9,350 nucleotides of DNA from Burkholderiaceae bacterium (GCA_025057735.1 JANWUU010000361.1:1-9350), one strand, 5' to 3'; shown: positions 1 to 8,310, counted from the stretch's first letter. Translations and numbers: made by a program. Notes: a model not told the origin generated them from the sequence alone.

Positions 1-1128
1 CTGCTGAACCTGCGCGTGGTGCTGGAGCAGTTCGGCTGGGTGCTGCTCGCGCTGCTGCTGCCGACCGCCTTCAAGTTCCTGCTGATCGTGGGGCTGGCGC
101 GCGCCACCGGGGCGAGCGCGGCCACGGCGATCCGCGCCGCCCTGCCGCTGGCGGCCGCCGGCGAGTTCGGCTTCGTGCTGCTGCAGCAGGCCGGCGGGCT
201 GCAGCTGCTGCCGCCGCAGTGGATGCAGGTGGTGCTGGCGGCGATGCTGCTGTCGATGCTGGCCACGCCGCTGCTGGTGCACTACAGCGACCGCATCGCG
301 CTGCGCTTCGTCGCCTCCGAGTGGATGCAGCGGGCGCTCGCGCTCACCCAGATCGCCACCCGCACGATGGCCACCGAGCGGCACGTGGTGATCTGCGGCT
401 ATGGCCGCACCGGGCAGCACCTGGCCAAGATGCTCGAGCAGGAGAGCATCGATTACGTGGCGCTCGATCTGGATCCGGACCGCGTGCGCGAGGCGGTGGC
501 CGCCGGCGAACCGGTGGTGTACGGCGACGCCGGGCGGCGCGAGACGCTGGCCGCCGCCGGCGTGAACCGCGCCGCGGCGCTGGTCGTCACCTATCAGAAC
601 ACCGCCTCGGCGCTGAAGGTGATCCATTTCGCGCACGAGCTGAATCCGCGCCTGCCGATCATCGTGCGCACCGCCGACGACACCGATCTGGACAAGCTGC
701 TCGCCGCCGGCGCCACCGAGGTGGTGCCGGAGGTCTTCGAGGGCAGCCTGATGCTGGGCTCGCATGCGCTGGTGCTCCTGGGGGTGCCGCTGTCGCGCGT
801 GGTGCGGCGCGTGCGCGAGGCGCGCGACTCGCGCTACCGCCTGCTGCGCGGCTATTTCCACGGCGCCGACGATGCGGCCGAATTCGACGACGAGGCCCAT
901 GTGCGGCTGCATTCGGTGACGCTGGATGCCGATGCCGCGGCGGTGGGCCGGCGGCTGGGCGATTTGGCGCTCGCCGACCTGGGGGTGGAAGCGACTGCCG
1001 TACGCCGGCGCGGCATCCGCGGCGCCGACCCGAGCCCCGATCTGGTGCTGCAGGCGGGCGACGTGCTGGTGCTGCGCGGCTTGCCGGAAGCCTTGCAGCG
1101 GGCCGAGGAGCGGCTGCTGCGGCGTTAG
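1..1128 (+). CDS. Kef-type (CPA2) cation:proton antiporter with RCK domains, C-terminal part
   Basis: The reading frame is open from the first base, so the N-terminus lies outside the window; 375 codons and a TAG stop remain. Visible residues 1-100 are hydrophobic, with about four membrane segments including AAGEFGFVL near residues 52-60, typical of the last helices of the CPA2 antiporter core. A linker leads to an RCK_N (TrkA-N) Rossmann domain at about 127-240, beginning [11 protein letters not shown] with the glycine-rich nucleotide loop at 133-138 and acidic residues at the end of the second strand (ALDLD). An RCK_C (TrkA-C) domain follows at about 301-372. By family knowledge it exchanges K+ or Na+ for protons across the inner membrane, gated by ligand binding to the RCK module. 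The ion and ligand cannot be read here. It converges on uvrA with overlapping stop codons. The first visible GTG (16) is not the true start. Confidence 0.92.
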   Translation: MLNLRVVLEQFGWVLLALLLPTAFKFLLIVGLARATGASAATAIRAALPLAAAGEFGFVLLQQAGGLQLLPPQWMQVVLAAMLLSMLATPLLVHYSDRIALRFVASEWMQRALALTQIATRTMATERHVVICGYGRTGQHLAKMLEQESIDYVALDLDPDRVREAVAAGEPVVYGDAGRRETLAAAGVNRAAALVVTYQNTASALKVIHFAHELNPRLPIIVRTADDTDLDKLLAAGATEVVPEVFEGSLMLGSHALVLLGVPLSRVVRRVREARDSRYRLLRGYFHGADDAAEFDDEAHVRLHSVTLDADAAAVGRRLGDLALADLGVEATAVRRRGIRGADPSPDLVLQAGDVLVLRGLPEALQRAEERLLRR

Positions 1129-4013
1129 CCGGCAGCGGTGTGCGCGTCCGCCGACGCGGGCCGGCGCGCCGTCCGCTGCAGCACCGCGCGCAGGCAGCGG
1201 CCGGTGTGGCTTGCCGCCTGCTCGGCCACTTGCTCGGGCGGGCCGGCCGCCACGATGCGACCGCCGCCGTCGCCGCCCTCCGGGCCGAGGTCGACGATCC
1301 AGTCCGCGGTCTTGATCACGTCCAGGTTGTGCTCGATCACGACCACGGTGTTGCCGGCATCGCGCAGCCGCTGCAGCACCGACAGCAGCAGCGCGACGTC
1401 GTGGAAATGCAGGCCGGTGGTCGGCTCATCGAGGATGTACAGCGTGCGTCCGGTGTCGCGCTTGGACAGCTCCAGCGCCAGCTTCACGCGCTGCGCCTCG
1501 CCGCCGGAAAGTGTGGTGGCCGCCTGACCGAGCCGCAGGTAGCCGAGCCCGACCTCCATCAGCGTGGCGAGCTTGCGCGCGATGGCCGGCACTGCCGAAA
1601 AAAAGTCGGCGGCCTGTGCCACCGTCAGCGCCAGCACCTGCGCGATGTTCAGGCCCTTGTACTGGATCTGCAGCGTCTCGCGGTTGTAACGTCGCCCGCC
1701 GCAGGTCTCGCAGGTGACGTAGACATCGGGCAGAAAGTGCATCTCGACGCGGATCACGCCGTCGCCCTCGCAAGCTTCGCAGCGGCCGCCGCGGACGTTG
1801 AACGAGAAGCGGCCGGCGTCGTAGCCGCGCTCGCGCGCCGCCGGCGTGCCGGCGAACAGCTCGCGGATCGGCGTGAAAAGCCCCGTGTAGGTGGCCGGAT
1901 TGCTGCGCGGGGTGCGTCCGATCGGGCTCTGATCGACCACCACCAGTTTGTCGACGTGTTCCAGCCCCTCGATCGCGTCGTGCGGGGCCGGCTCCTGCGC
2001 GCTGCGGTACAGATGGCGGGCGACGGCGGCAGCCAGCGTGTCGTTGACCAGCGTCGATTTGCCGGAGCCGGAGATGCCGGTGACGCAGATAAGCAACCCG
2101 ATCGGCAGTTCGACGTCGACCCCCTGCAGGTTGTTGCCGCGGCAGCCGCGCAGGCGCAGCCAGTGCGGCCCCGGCGGGGTGCGCCGCCGCGGCACCTCGA
2201 TGCGCCGCCGGCCGGACAGGTAGTCCCCGGTGAGCGAGGCCGTTGCCTGTTCGATGGCATCGATCCGACCCTGCGCTACCACCCGCCCGCCTTGCTCGCC
2301 CGCGCCGGGTCCCATGTCGATCACCCAGTCGGCGGCGCGGATCGCCTCCTCGTCGTGCTCCACGACGATCACCGTGTTGCCCAAATCGCGCAGACGGTGC
2401 AGCGTGGCGATCAAGCGCGCGTTGTCGCGCGGATGCAGGCCGATCGACGGTTCGTCCAGCACGTACATCACGCCGGACAGACCGGCGCCGATCTGGGCCG
2501 CCAGACGGATGCGCTGCGCCTCGCCGCCGGAGAGCGTGTCGGCGGCGCGTTCCAGCGTCAGGTACGACAGGCCGACGTCGTTCAAAAAGCGCAGCCGCGC
2601 CACCAACTCGCCGACGATGCGCGCGGCGATCGCGCCCCGCTGGCCGGGCAGGTGCAGCGTCTCGAAGTACGCCTGCGCCTGCGCCAGCGTCATGCGCTCG
2701 ATCTCGTAGATGGCGCGCCGTTGCGCGCCGCTGCCGACGAACACGTGACGCGCCTCGCGCTTCAGCCGTGTGCCGCCGCATTCCGGACAGGGCTTCACCG
2801 CCCGGTAGCGCGCCAGTTCCTCGCGCACCGCGGCCGAGTCGGTCTCGCGCCAGCGACGCTCGATGTTGCCAAGCACCCCCTCGAACGGATGTCGCCGCGA
2901 GATGCGGCGGCCGCGTTCGTCGGTATACGAGAAGGCGATCGGCTGCCCGTCGCTGCCATACAGCACGAGCTGCTGGAACGACGGCGGCAGCTGCTGCCAG
3001 GGCTGCTCGATGTCCACGCCGGCGTGGCGGGCGAGCGCGCTCAGCAGCTGAAAGTAATGCGGGTTGCGCGCGTCCCAGCCGCGGATAGCGCCGCCGGCGA
3101 GCGACAGCTCCGGGTGCGCGACGATGCGCTGCGGGTCGAAGTATTCGATGACTCCGAGCCCTTCGCAGGCGGTGCAGGCGCCGGCAGGGTTGTTGAACGA
3201 AAACAGCCGCGGCGACAGCTCCGCCAGCGCATAGCCGCACAGCGGACAGGCATAGCGGTTCGAGAACGCCGTCTCGGTCCCGTGGTCGGTGTCCAACAGC
3301 AGCGCGCGGCCCTCGGCCAGCCGCAGCGCGGTCTCGAAGGATTCGGTCAGGCGCTGCCGCGCCGCTTCGCGCACCGTCAGCCGGTCCACCACCACGTCGA
3401 TGGCGTGCCGCTCGTGGCGCGCCAGCGGCGGCAGTTCGTCGGCTGTCAGCACCGCGCCGTCGACGCGAAATCGCACGAAGCCCTGCGCCTGCAGCTGCGC
3501 GAACAGGTCGGCGAACTCGCCCTTGCGCTCGCGCACGACCGGCGCCAGCACCAGCACGCGCGCCTCGGCCGCGGTGGCGAGCGCCGTCTCCACCATCTGC
3601 GCCACGCTGCTGGCGGCAAGCGCCTGCTGCGGATGATCGGGGCAGTGCGGCTGGCCGGCGCGCGCGTACAGCAGCCGCAGGTAGTCGTGAATTTCGGTGA
3701 CCGTACCGACCGTCGAGCGCGGGTTGTGCGTGGCGGATTTCTGCTCGATGGCGATGGCCGGCGCCAGGTTCTCGATCGCATCGACGTCCGGCTTCTGCAG
3801 CAGCTGCAGGAACTGGCGCGCATAGGCCGACAGCGACTCCACGTAGCGGCGGCTGCCCTCCGCGTACAGCGTGTCGAAGGCAAGCGAGCTCTTGCCCGAG
3901 CCCGAAGGGCCGGTGATCACGACCAGCGCCTCGCGCGGAATGTCGACGTCGATGTCTTTCAGGTTGTGCGTGCGGGCGCCGCGGACGCGGATCGGTGCGC
4001 GGGTCGGCTGCAT
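1125..4013 (-). CDS. uvrA: Excinuclease ABC subunit A (UvrA)
   Basis: This encodes the damage-sensing ATPase of nucleotide excision repair, which with UvrB scans DNA and loads UvrB at bulky lesions. The protein is 962 residues, slightly longer than the roughly 940 of E. coli UvrA, the extra being mainly a low-complexity tail. Both ABC modules are complete: Walker A GPSGSGKS at 35-42, signature LSGGE at 494-498 and Walker B VLDEP at 518-522; then Walker A GISGSGKS at 646-653, signature LSGGE at 835-839 and Walker B ILDEP at 860-864. Zinc-binding cysteines are C256/C259/C280/C283 and C745/C748/C768/C771. The UvrB-binding stretch SHNPRST-like ([10 protein letters not shown], about 96-105) is present. 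The start is the ATG at 4011-4013, matching the usual N-terminus ([12 protein letters not shown]). No clear Shine-Dalgarno precedes it. It is transcribed divergently from the MFS gene, and no LexA box of E. coli type was seen upstream. Confidence 0.98.
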   Translation of the reverse strand: MQPTRAPIRVRGARTHNLKDIDVDIPREALVVITGPSGSGKSSLAFDTLYAEGSRRYVESLSAYARQFLQLLQKPDVDAIENLAPAIAIEQKSATHNPRSTVGTVTEIHDYLRLLYARAGQPHCPDHPQQALAASSVAQMVETALATAAEARVLVLAPVVRERKGEFADLFAQLQAQGFVRFRVDGAVLTADELPPLARHERHAIDVVVDRLTVREAARQRLTESFETALRLAEGRALLLDTDHGTETAFSNRYACPLCGYALAELSPRLFSFNNPAGACTACEGLGVIEYFDPQRIVAHPELSLAGGAIRGWDARNPHYFQLLSALARHAGVDIEQPWQQLPPSFQQLVLYGSDGQPIAFSYTDERGRRISRRHPFEGVLGNIERRWRETDSAAVREELARYRAVKPCPECGGTRLKREARHVFVGSGAQRRAIYEIERMTLAQAQAYFETLHLPGQRGAIAARIVGELVARLRFLNDVGLSYLTLERAADTLSGGEAQRIRLAAQIGAGLSGVMYVLDEPSIGLHPRDNARLIATLHRLRDLGNTVIVVEHDEEAIRAADWVIDMGPGAGEQGGRVVAQGRIDAIEQATASLTGDYLSGRRRIEVPRRRTPPGPHWLRLRGCRGNNLQGVDVELPIGLLICVTGISGSGKSTLVNDTLAAAVARHLYRSAQEPAPHDAIEGLEHVDKLVVVDQSPIGRTPRSNPATYTGLFTPIRELFAGTPAARERGYDAGRFSFNVRGGRCEACEGDGVIRVEMHFLPDVYVTCETCGGRRYNRETLQIQYKGLNIAQVLALTVAQAADFFSAVPAIARKLATLMEVGLGYLRLGQAATTLSGGEAQRVKLALELSKRDTGRTLYILDEPTTGLHFHDVALLLSVLQRLRDAGNTVVVIEHNLDVIKTADWIVDLGPEGGDGGGRIVAAGPPEQVAEQAASHTGRCLRAVLQRTARRPASADAHTAAG

Positions 4014-4045
4014 CGTGGGCGGTTGCGGTGCACGGTAAACTGGCC

Positions 4046-4053
4046 ACTATAGA
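4046..4053. promoter_or_regulatory. Shared, symmetric -10 region between uvrA and the MFS gene
   Basis: Within the 120-base divergent gap the only AT-rich core is centred on the palindrome CTATAG (4047-4052). On the minus strand it reads TATAGT (5 of 6 to the -10 consensus), which would start uvrA mRNA near 4039 with a leader of about 26 nt. On the plus strand it reads TATAGA (4 of 6), with a loose TTGCGG at 4023-4028 separated by 19 bases, which would start MFS mRNA near 4060. No good -35 is visible for uvrA. Assignment is by inspection only. Confidence 0.4.
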
Positions 4054-4133
4054 CGCGCCCGCCGTCGCGCGTGCCACCGCCGCCTGCTGCCGCCTGCGGC
4101 CCCCGTTTCCCGCCGATGCCGTCGCCCGATCGC

Positions 4134-5318
4134 ATGAGCACGCGCGAGCTGCGCACCAGCGCCGTGCTGGCTGCCGTCTACGGTCTGCGCATGCTCGGGC
4201 TGTTTTTGATCCTGCCGGTGTTCGCCGTGCACGCGCGCGCGCTGCCCGGCGGCGAGGACGCGCTGGCGATCGGGCTGGCGCTCGGCATCTATGGCCTGAC
4301 GCAGGGACTGCTGCAGTTGCCGTTCGGCGTGGCGAGCGACCGCTTCGGCCGCCGGCCGGTCATCGTCGCCGGGCTCGCGCTGCTGGCGGCCGGCAGCGTG
4401 ATCGCGGCCTTCGCCACCGACGTGCTATGGGTGATCGTCGGCCGCGCGATCCAGGGAGCGGGCGCGATCGCGGCAGCGGTCACCGCGCTGGTGGCCGATG
4501 TCACGCGCGAGCAGCACCGCACCACGGCGATGGCGATCGTCGGCGCCTCCATTGGGCTCGCGTTTGCGCTCGCGCTGGTGGTGGCGCCACCGCTGTACGG
4601 CGCCATCGGCATGCAGGGCCTGTTCCTGCTCACCGCTGTCCTGGCGGTGGCGGCCATCGTGGCCGTGCTGCGCCTGCCGGCGCTGCCGCCGCCGGCGGCA
4701 GCGCCGGCGGTTGTGCGCTGGTCCGCGGTGGTGCTGGACCGCGAGCTGCTGCGGCTGAACCTCGGCATCTTCGTGCTGCACGCGGTGCAGACGGCGTTGT
4801 TCGTCGCCGTGCCGCCGCTGCTGGTGGCGCGCGGGCTGCCGCTGGCGCAGCACGGCTGGCTGTACCTGCCGCTGGTGCTCGTCGCTTTTGCGCTGATGCT
4901 GCCGCCGCTGCGCGCCGCCGAGCGGCGCGGCCGGCTGCGCGCGTTGTTCGTCGGCGCGATCCTGCTGCTCGCGGCGGCGCAGCTCGGGCTGGCCTGGGGC
5001 GCGCCGAATCTCGCCGCGCTGGCGCTGTGGCTGCTGCTGTTCTTCGTCGCCTTCAACATCCTGGAGGCGAGCCTGCCGGCGCTGGTGTCGCGGCTGGCGC
5101 CGCCGGCGCACAAGGGACTGGCGCTCGGCGTCTACAACACGACGCAATCGCTCGGGCTATTCGTCGGCGGCGCGCTCGGCGGCGCGTTGGCGCGCGATTT
5201 CGGTCTGGCGACGCTGTTCGCCGGTGCGGCCGCCGCGCTGCTGCTGTGGGCCGCGGTCGCCCGCGGCATGCGCGAGCCGCCGCGCCGCGGTGGCATGGCG
5301 CTCGACCTGGCCGCCTGA
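4134..5318 (+). CDS. MFS transporter, drug:proton antiporter (DHA1-like) type
   Basis: This is a 394-residue, 12-helix-type major facilitator of the inner membrane, probably proton-coupled efflux; the substrate is unknown. Motif A, GVASDRFGRR, lies at residues 65-74 in the loop between helices 2 and 3. A small-residue-rich helix 5 (GASIGLAFALALVVAPPLYG) fits the position of the antiporter motif C but lacks its canonical GP pattern. A hydrophilic central loop is short, and the C-terminal half repeats the six-helix layout with LGVYNTTQSLG before helix 11. It resembles the YajR-like transporters found between uvrA and ssb in many proteobacteria but lacks the extra C-terminal domain of E. coli YajR. 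The ATG at 4134 gives the usual family N-terminus (MSTRELRTS, then helix 1). In-frame alternatives are ATG 4116 and GTG 4071, whose added Pro-rich residues look untranslated. None has a clear ribosome binding site. No terminator separates it from ssb. Confidence 0.9.
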   Translation: MSTRELRTSAVLAAVYGLRMLGLFLILPVFAVHARALPGGEDALAIGLALGIYGLTQGLLQLPFGVASDRFGRRPVIVAGLALLAAGSVIAAFATDVLWVIVGRAIQGAGAIAAAVTALVADVTREQHRTTAMAIVGASIGLAFALALVVAPPLYGAIGMQGLFLLTAVLAVAAIVAVLRLPALPPPAAAPAVVRWSAVVLDRELLRLNLGIFVLHAVQTALFVAVPPLLVARGLPLAQHGWLYLPLVLVAFALMLPPLRAAERRGRLRALFVGAILLLAAAQLGLAWGAPNLAALALWLLLFFVAFNILEASLPALVSRLAPPAHKGLALGVYNTTQSLGLFVGGALGGALARDFGLATLFAGAAAALLLWAAVARGMREPPRRGGMALDLAA

Positions 5319-5327
5319 GGCGCTCGG

Positions 5328-5333
5328 TATGAT
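5328..5333 (+). promoter_or_regulatory. Candidate -10 element for ssb
   Basis: TATGAT (5 of 6 to the sigma-70 -10 consensus) sits 10 bases after the MFS stop codon. A start near 5340 would give ssb a leader of about 33 nt. No convincing -35 at 16-18 bases is seen; the best partial match, CTCGAC at 5301-5306, is 21 bases away. It is supported mainly by position. Confidence 0.4.
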
Positions 5334-5340
5334 GCGCCGG

Positions 5341-5356
5341 GGCGCGGCGGCGCGCC
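5341..5356 (+). repeat. GC-only hairpin in the ssb leader
   Basis: The inverted repeat GGCGCG / CGCGCC encloses the loop GCGG. It lies between the candidate -10 and the ribosome binding site and would form the very 5' end of the ssb transcript if transcription begins near 5340. There is no T-tract, so it is not a terminator. Confidence 0.45.
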
Positions 5357-5361
5357 GTCAC

Positions 5362-5366
5362 GGAGG
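5362..5366 (+). promoter_or_regulatory. Ribosome binding site of ssb
   Basis: GGAGG lies six bases before the ATG at 5373. It is the clearest Shine-Dalgarno in the window and fixes the ssb start. Confidence 0.85.
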
Positions 5367-5372
5367 ACAACG

Positions 5373-5834
5373 ATGGCCTCGGTCAACAAAGTGATCCTGC
5401 TCGGCAACCTCGGACGCGATCCGGAGACGCGCTACAGCCCCGACGGGGCCGCGATCACCAACGTGTCGGTGGCGACCTCACGCCGCTACAAGGACGCCAG
5501 CGGCCAGATGCAGGAGGAAACCGAATGGCATCGGGTGGTGTTCTTCGGCCGCCTGGCGGAAATCGCCGGAGAATACCTGCGCAAAGGGCGGCCGGTGTAC
5601 GTCGAGGGGCGCCTGCGCACGCGCAAGTGGACCGACAAGGAAGGCCAGGACCGCTACACCACCGAGATCGTCGCCGAGAACATGCAACTGCTCGGCGGGC
5701 GCGAGGGCACGGCCCCCGTCGAAGCCGACGAGGCGGCACCGCGGCCCGCGCGCGAGGGCGCCGGCAAGCCCGCCGGTGCAGGCAAGCCGGCCGCCAGCGG
5801 CATCGCCGACATGGACGATGACATCCCGTTCTGA
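5373..5834 (+). CDS. ssb: Single-stranded DNA-binding protein (SSB)
   Basis: This 153-residue SSB coats single-stranded DNA as a tetramer during replication, recombination and repair, and recruits partner proteins through its C-terminal tip. The OB fold spans residues 1-110, opening with [15 protein letters not shown] and containing [10 protein letters not shown] and [18 protein letters not shown], near-identical to E. coli blocks. Aromatic DNA-stacking positions are W52, F57/F58 and W86; the residue matching E. coli W40 is replaced (Tyr at about 39 in SRRYKD). A Gly/Ala/Pro-rich linker runs at 111-145, and the acidic tip DMDDDIPF at 146-153 matches the canonical partner-binding peptide. The length is slightly under E. 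coli SSB (178), the shortening being in the linker. It has its own strong ribosome binding site. Its last 17 bases overlap the probable start of the histidine kinase in another frame. Confidence 0.98.
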   Translation: MASVNKVILLGNLGRDPETRYSPDGAAITNVSVATSRRYKDASGQMQEETEWHRVVFFGRLAEIAGEYLRKGRPVYVEGRLRTRKWTDKEGQDRYTTEIVAENMQLLGGREGTAPVEADEAAPRPAREGAGKPAGAGKPAASGIADMDDDIPF

Positions 5835-7485
5835 GAGGCGCGCGCGCCTCCTGGAACGAGCGGGCGCCTGCGGGCGCCTTTTTGTTCGCAGCGCCGCCTT
5901 CCTGGCGCTGTACGTGGCGGTGGACGCCGCCACCTACGTGCTGCCGGCCGCACCGTTCGCCGCCACGCCGTGGAATCCGCACCCGGCCCTCGCCGTGGCG
6001 CTGGTGGCGCTCGGCGGCGCCGCCTACGTGCCGGCGGTCTTCGCCGCGGTTCTCGTCGCCGAGTACGTGGTGCGCGACGCCCCCGGCACGCCGCTCGGCA
6101 CCCTGCTCGCCTGCGGCGGCATGGCCGCCAGTTACGTGGGCACGGCGCTCGCGCTGCGCCACATGGTGCGCGAGCCTTGGGCCGAGGCCGGCGTGCGCGA
6201 GGTGGTGTGGTTCATCGGCGTCAGCGCGGTGGGCACGCTGGCGGCGGCGGCGCTATACGTCGGCGGCTATCTGACCGACGACACGCTGGAGGCCGACGAG
6301 GCGCTGCGCGTCTTCGGCCATCTGTGGCTGGGCGATGCCCTCGGCCTGACGGTCCTGACGCCGCTGCTGCTGCTCGCCGCCGGCGGCGCGCTCGGGCAAT
6401 GGCGGGCGCTCGCGCCGGCGCAGCGGCGCGCCGCCGTGCGCGACACGGTGCTGCTGGTGGCGGCGCTGGCGGCCCTGCTGGCGATCGTCTTCGGCGTCAA
6501 ACCGTTCGACGAGCTGCGCATGTCCTATCTCGTCTTCCTGCCCATGATCGGCTTCGCGCTGCGCTACGGCCTGGCGGGGGCGGCGATCGGGCTGCCGTGC
6601 GCGCAGCTCGGCTTCGTGCTGTCGCTGGCGATCACGCAGACGCTATCCACCTCGGCGGTGGAGTTCCAGCTGCTGATGTTGACGCTGGCCGTCACCACGC
6701 TGGTGCTCGGCGCGCTGGCGAGCGAGCGGCACCGCTCGCTCGCCGCGCTGGCGGCGCGCGAGCGCGAACTGCGCGATCAGCAGGCGACGCTGGCGCAGGC
6801 GCAGCGCACGGCTGCTGCGGCCGAGCTGGCTGCCGCGCTGGCGCACGAGCTGAACCAGCCGTTGTCGGCGATCGGCACCTACGCGAGCGCCTGTCGCGTG
6901 CTGGCGCAGGACGGCGCGCAGCAGTCGCAGCTGCTGCAGGCGCTGGCGCGCGTGACCGAGGAGAGCGCGCGCGCCGGCGAGTTCGTGCGCCGCATGCGCG
7001 ACTTCTTCAAGAGCGGCGCCGCGCACGTCGAGCCGGTGGCGATCGCCGAGCTGTTGGCGGCCGCGCACGATCAGGTGGCGGATCGCTTGACGCGCGCCCG
7101 TATCGCCTGGCGCGTGCAGATCGAGCCGGGACTGCCGCGTGTGCCGTTGGACCGCGTGCAGATCGGCGCGGTGCTCGGCAACCTGCTGAACAATGCGATC
7201 GACGCGCTGCTGGCGGTGCCGCCGCCGCGCGCGATCGAAGTGCGCGCACGGCGCGTGGCCGGCGGCGCCGTGCGCATCGAGGTGTGCGACAGTGGCCCGG
7301 GAGTGCCGGCGGAGGTGCGCGACCGTCTGTTCCAGCCGATGGCCACCAGCAAGCCGGAAGGCATGGGGCTGGGGCTGGCGATCGGGCGCACGATCGCCGA
7401 GCGGCACGGTGGTAGGCTGTGGCTCGATACCGAGGCGCGCCTGACGACGTTCTGTCTGGAGCTGCCGACCGAAGCGATGCCATGA
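5818..7485 (+). CDS. MASE1-domain sensor histidine kinase
   Basis: This is a 555-residue inner-membrane sensor kinase that should autophosphorylate and pass phosphate to the adjoining regulator. Residues about 25-300 form a multi-helix MASE1 domain, with hallmarks [10 protein letters not shown] near 50-58 and [13 protein letters not shown] near 170-182. MASE1 ligands are largely unknown. A charged, coiled-coil-like stretch (about 302-336) leads to the HisKA H-box HELNQP with phospho-acceptor H343. The ATPase domain is complete: N-box [10 protein letters not shown] (N458/N459), G1 DSGPGV (from D491), F-box [10 protein letters not shown] and G2 GMGLGL (515-520). There is no PAS domain. The start is uncertain. 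ATG 5818, overlapping ssb by 17 bases, preserves a basic N-terminus and the whole first helix. GTG 5914 or 5920 would start inside that helix, and GTG 5776 lies deeper in ssb. No good ribosome binding site was seen, so coupling to ssb translation is inferred. An intrinsic-terminator-like hairpin lies within codons 16-22. Confidence 0.9.
   Translation: MTSRSERRARLLERAGACGRLFVRSAAFLALYVAVDAATYVLPAAPFAATPWNPHPALAVALVALGGAAYVPAVFAAVLVAEYVVRDAPGTPLGTLLACGGMAASYVGTALALRHMVREPWAEAGVREVVWFIGVSAVGTLAAAALYVGGYLTDDTLEADEALRVFGHLWLGDALGLTVLTPLLLLAAGGALGQWRALAPAQRRAAVRDTVLLVAALAALLAIVFGVKPFDELRMSYLVFLPMIGFALRYGLAGAAIGLPCAQLGFVLSLAITQTLSTSAVEFQLLMLTLAVTTLVLGALASERHRSLAALAARERELRDQQATLAQAQRTAAAAELAAALAHELNQPLSAIGTYASACRVLAQDGAQQSQLLQALARVTEESARAGEFVRRMRDFFKSGAAHVEPVAIAELLAAAHDQVADRLTRARIAWRVQIEPGLPRVPLDRVQIGAVLGNLLNNAIDALLAVPPPRAIEVRARRVAGGAVRIEVCDSGPGVPAEVRDRLFQPMATSKPEGMGLGLAIGRTIAERHGGRLWLDTEARLTTFCLELPTEAMP
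5835..5850. repeat. Perfect 16-bp palindrome after the ssb stop
   Basis: The half-sites GAGGCGCG and CGCGCCTC adjoin without a spacer, starting at the base after the ssb TGA and lying inside the first codons of the kinase. It could be a protein-binding site, a transcript structure, or an accident of GC-rich sequence. No T-tract follows it directly. Confidence 0.6.
5863..5883 (+). terminator. Intrinsic terminator downstream of ssb, inside the kinase N-terminal codons
   Basis: The stem GGCGCC / GGCGCC has the four-base loop TGCG and is followed at once by TTTTT (5879-5883), the classic factor-independent pattern. It lies 28 bases after the ssb stop, where an ssb terminator would be expected. 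If the kinase starts at 5818 the hairpin is translated, so a leading ribosome could prevent termination. Confidence 0.7.
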
Positions 7486-8123
7486 GAAACGGGACCGCCC
7501 CGCCGACCGGCGGCGTCGTGTATGTGGTGGAAGACGACCGCGCCGTGCGGGAGTCGCTCGAGCTGCTGTTGCGGCTGAAGGGCTACCTGCCGCGCGGCTT
7601 TGCCAGCGGCGAGGAGTTCCTCGCCTGCAGCACCCTGCAGCGGCCAGCCTGCGCGCTGCTCGACGTGCGGCTGCCGGGAATCGATGGTCTGCGCCTGCAG
7701 CGCGAGCTGCGCGTGCGGCACCCCGGCCTGCCGACCATCGTGATCACCGCGCATGGCGACGTCAGCACCGCGCGCACGGCGCTGCGCGAGGGCGCGGTCG
7801 ATTTCCTGGAGAAGCCGATCGACGAGGGCGATCTGCTGGAAGCGGTCAGCACCGCGCTGGCGAGCGACCAGCGCATCCTGCAGGAGGCGCGCGACCGCGA
7901 GGAGATCGAGGCGCGCCTGCAGCGGTTGACCGCGCGCGAGCGCGAGGTCTTCGAACGCATCACGGACGGGCAACACAACCGCGAGATCGCCGAGGAGTTC
8001 GGTATCAGCCCGCGCACGGTCGAGGTGCATCGCGCCCGCATCATGGAGAAGCTGCGCGCGCGCCGCGTGGCCGATCTGTTCCGCCTGCGCTTCGCGCTCG
8101 AACGCAATCAGGCCGGCGGCTGA
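7482..8123 (+). CDS. FixJ/TodT-type response regulator (REC + LuxR-type HTH)
   Basis: This 213-residue protein is the likely phosphorylation partner of the MASE1 kinase and a DNA-binding transcription regulator. The receiver domain (about 11-125) shows the acidic pocket EDD at 17-19, phospho-acceptor D61 in LLDVRLPGIDG, T89 in VITAHGD, and K111 in FLEKP. A charged helical linker (about 130-148) leads to a LuxR-type HTH at about 149-195 (LTAREREVF, NREIAEEFGISPRTVEVHRARIMEKL). This layout matches FixJ/TodT regulators. The ATG start overlaps the kinase stop as ATGA, a standard sign of translational coupling. An upstream in-frame start at 7419 would add 21 unrelated residues and is not preferred. 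A weak GAAG precedes the start. Target genes cannot be read from sequence; the downstream antiporter is a candidate by proximity only. Confidence 0.94.
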   Translation: MRNGTAPPTGGVVYVVEDDRAVRESLELLLRLKGYLPRGFASGEEFLACSTLQRPACALLDVRLPGIDGLRLQRELRVRHPGLPTIVITAHGDVSTARTALREGAVDFLEKPIDEGDLLEAVSTALASDQRILQEARDREEIEARLQRLTAREREVFERITDGQHNREIAEEFGISPRTVEVHRARIMEKLRARRVADLFRLRFALERNQAGG

Positions 8124-8310
8124 ACGCCGCGCGCCGGATGACGTGATCGGCGCGGCGCGCTCGCATGCCTCGACGGCGCCCGCGTAGCCGACCCGCGTGA
8201 CACGCGCTCGCGCGGTTCGCGCGCTCCGCACATTTACGTACGCTGTTCGACGAATTTCGCGCGCCGCGCGTGCCCGCTACGCTGCGCTCGAACCTTGTGT
8301 GGTAACGCAC

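Noticed and set aside
219..4052. A plus-strand open frame of 1277 codons antisense to uvrA
   Set aside because: It is Arg/Ala/Gly-rich with no recognisable domain and runs through both the antiporter and uvrA. Long stop-free shadow frames are expected opposite GC-rich genes.
1426..4077. A minus-strand 883-codon frame overlapping uvrA
   Set aside because: It is a shifted-frame shadow of uvrA with Arg/Ala-rich composition and no conserved motifs.
3995..5332. A plus-strand 445-codon frame across the MFS gene
   Set aside because: The composition is Arg/Ala/Gly-rich with no membrane helices; the overlapping frame encodes a clear MFS protein.
5776..5817. Upstream GTG start for the histidine kinase at 5776
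   Set aside because: It would add 14 Pro/Ala/Ser-rich residues encoded over the ssb linker and tip, with no ribosome binding site; ATG 5818 is simpler.
5970..7415. A plus-strand 481-codon frame within the histidine kinase
   Set aside because: It is a shadow frame; the kinase frame carries all H, N, G1 and G2 boxes.
8126..8156. Hairpin right after the response regulator stop as its terminator
   Set aside because: The stem is imperfect and there is no T-tract, so it does not qualify as an intrinsic terminator.
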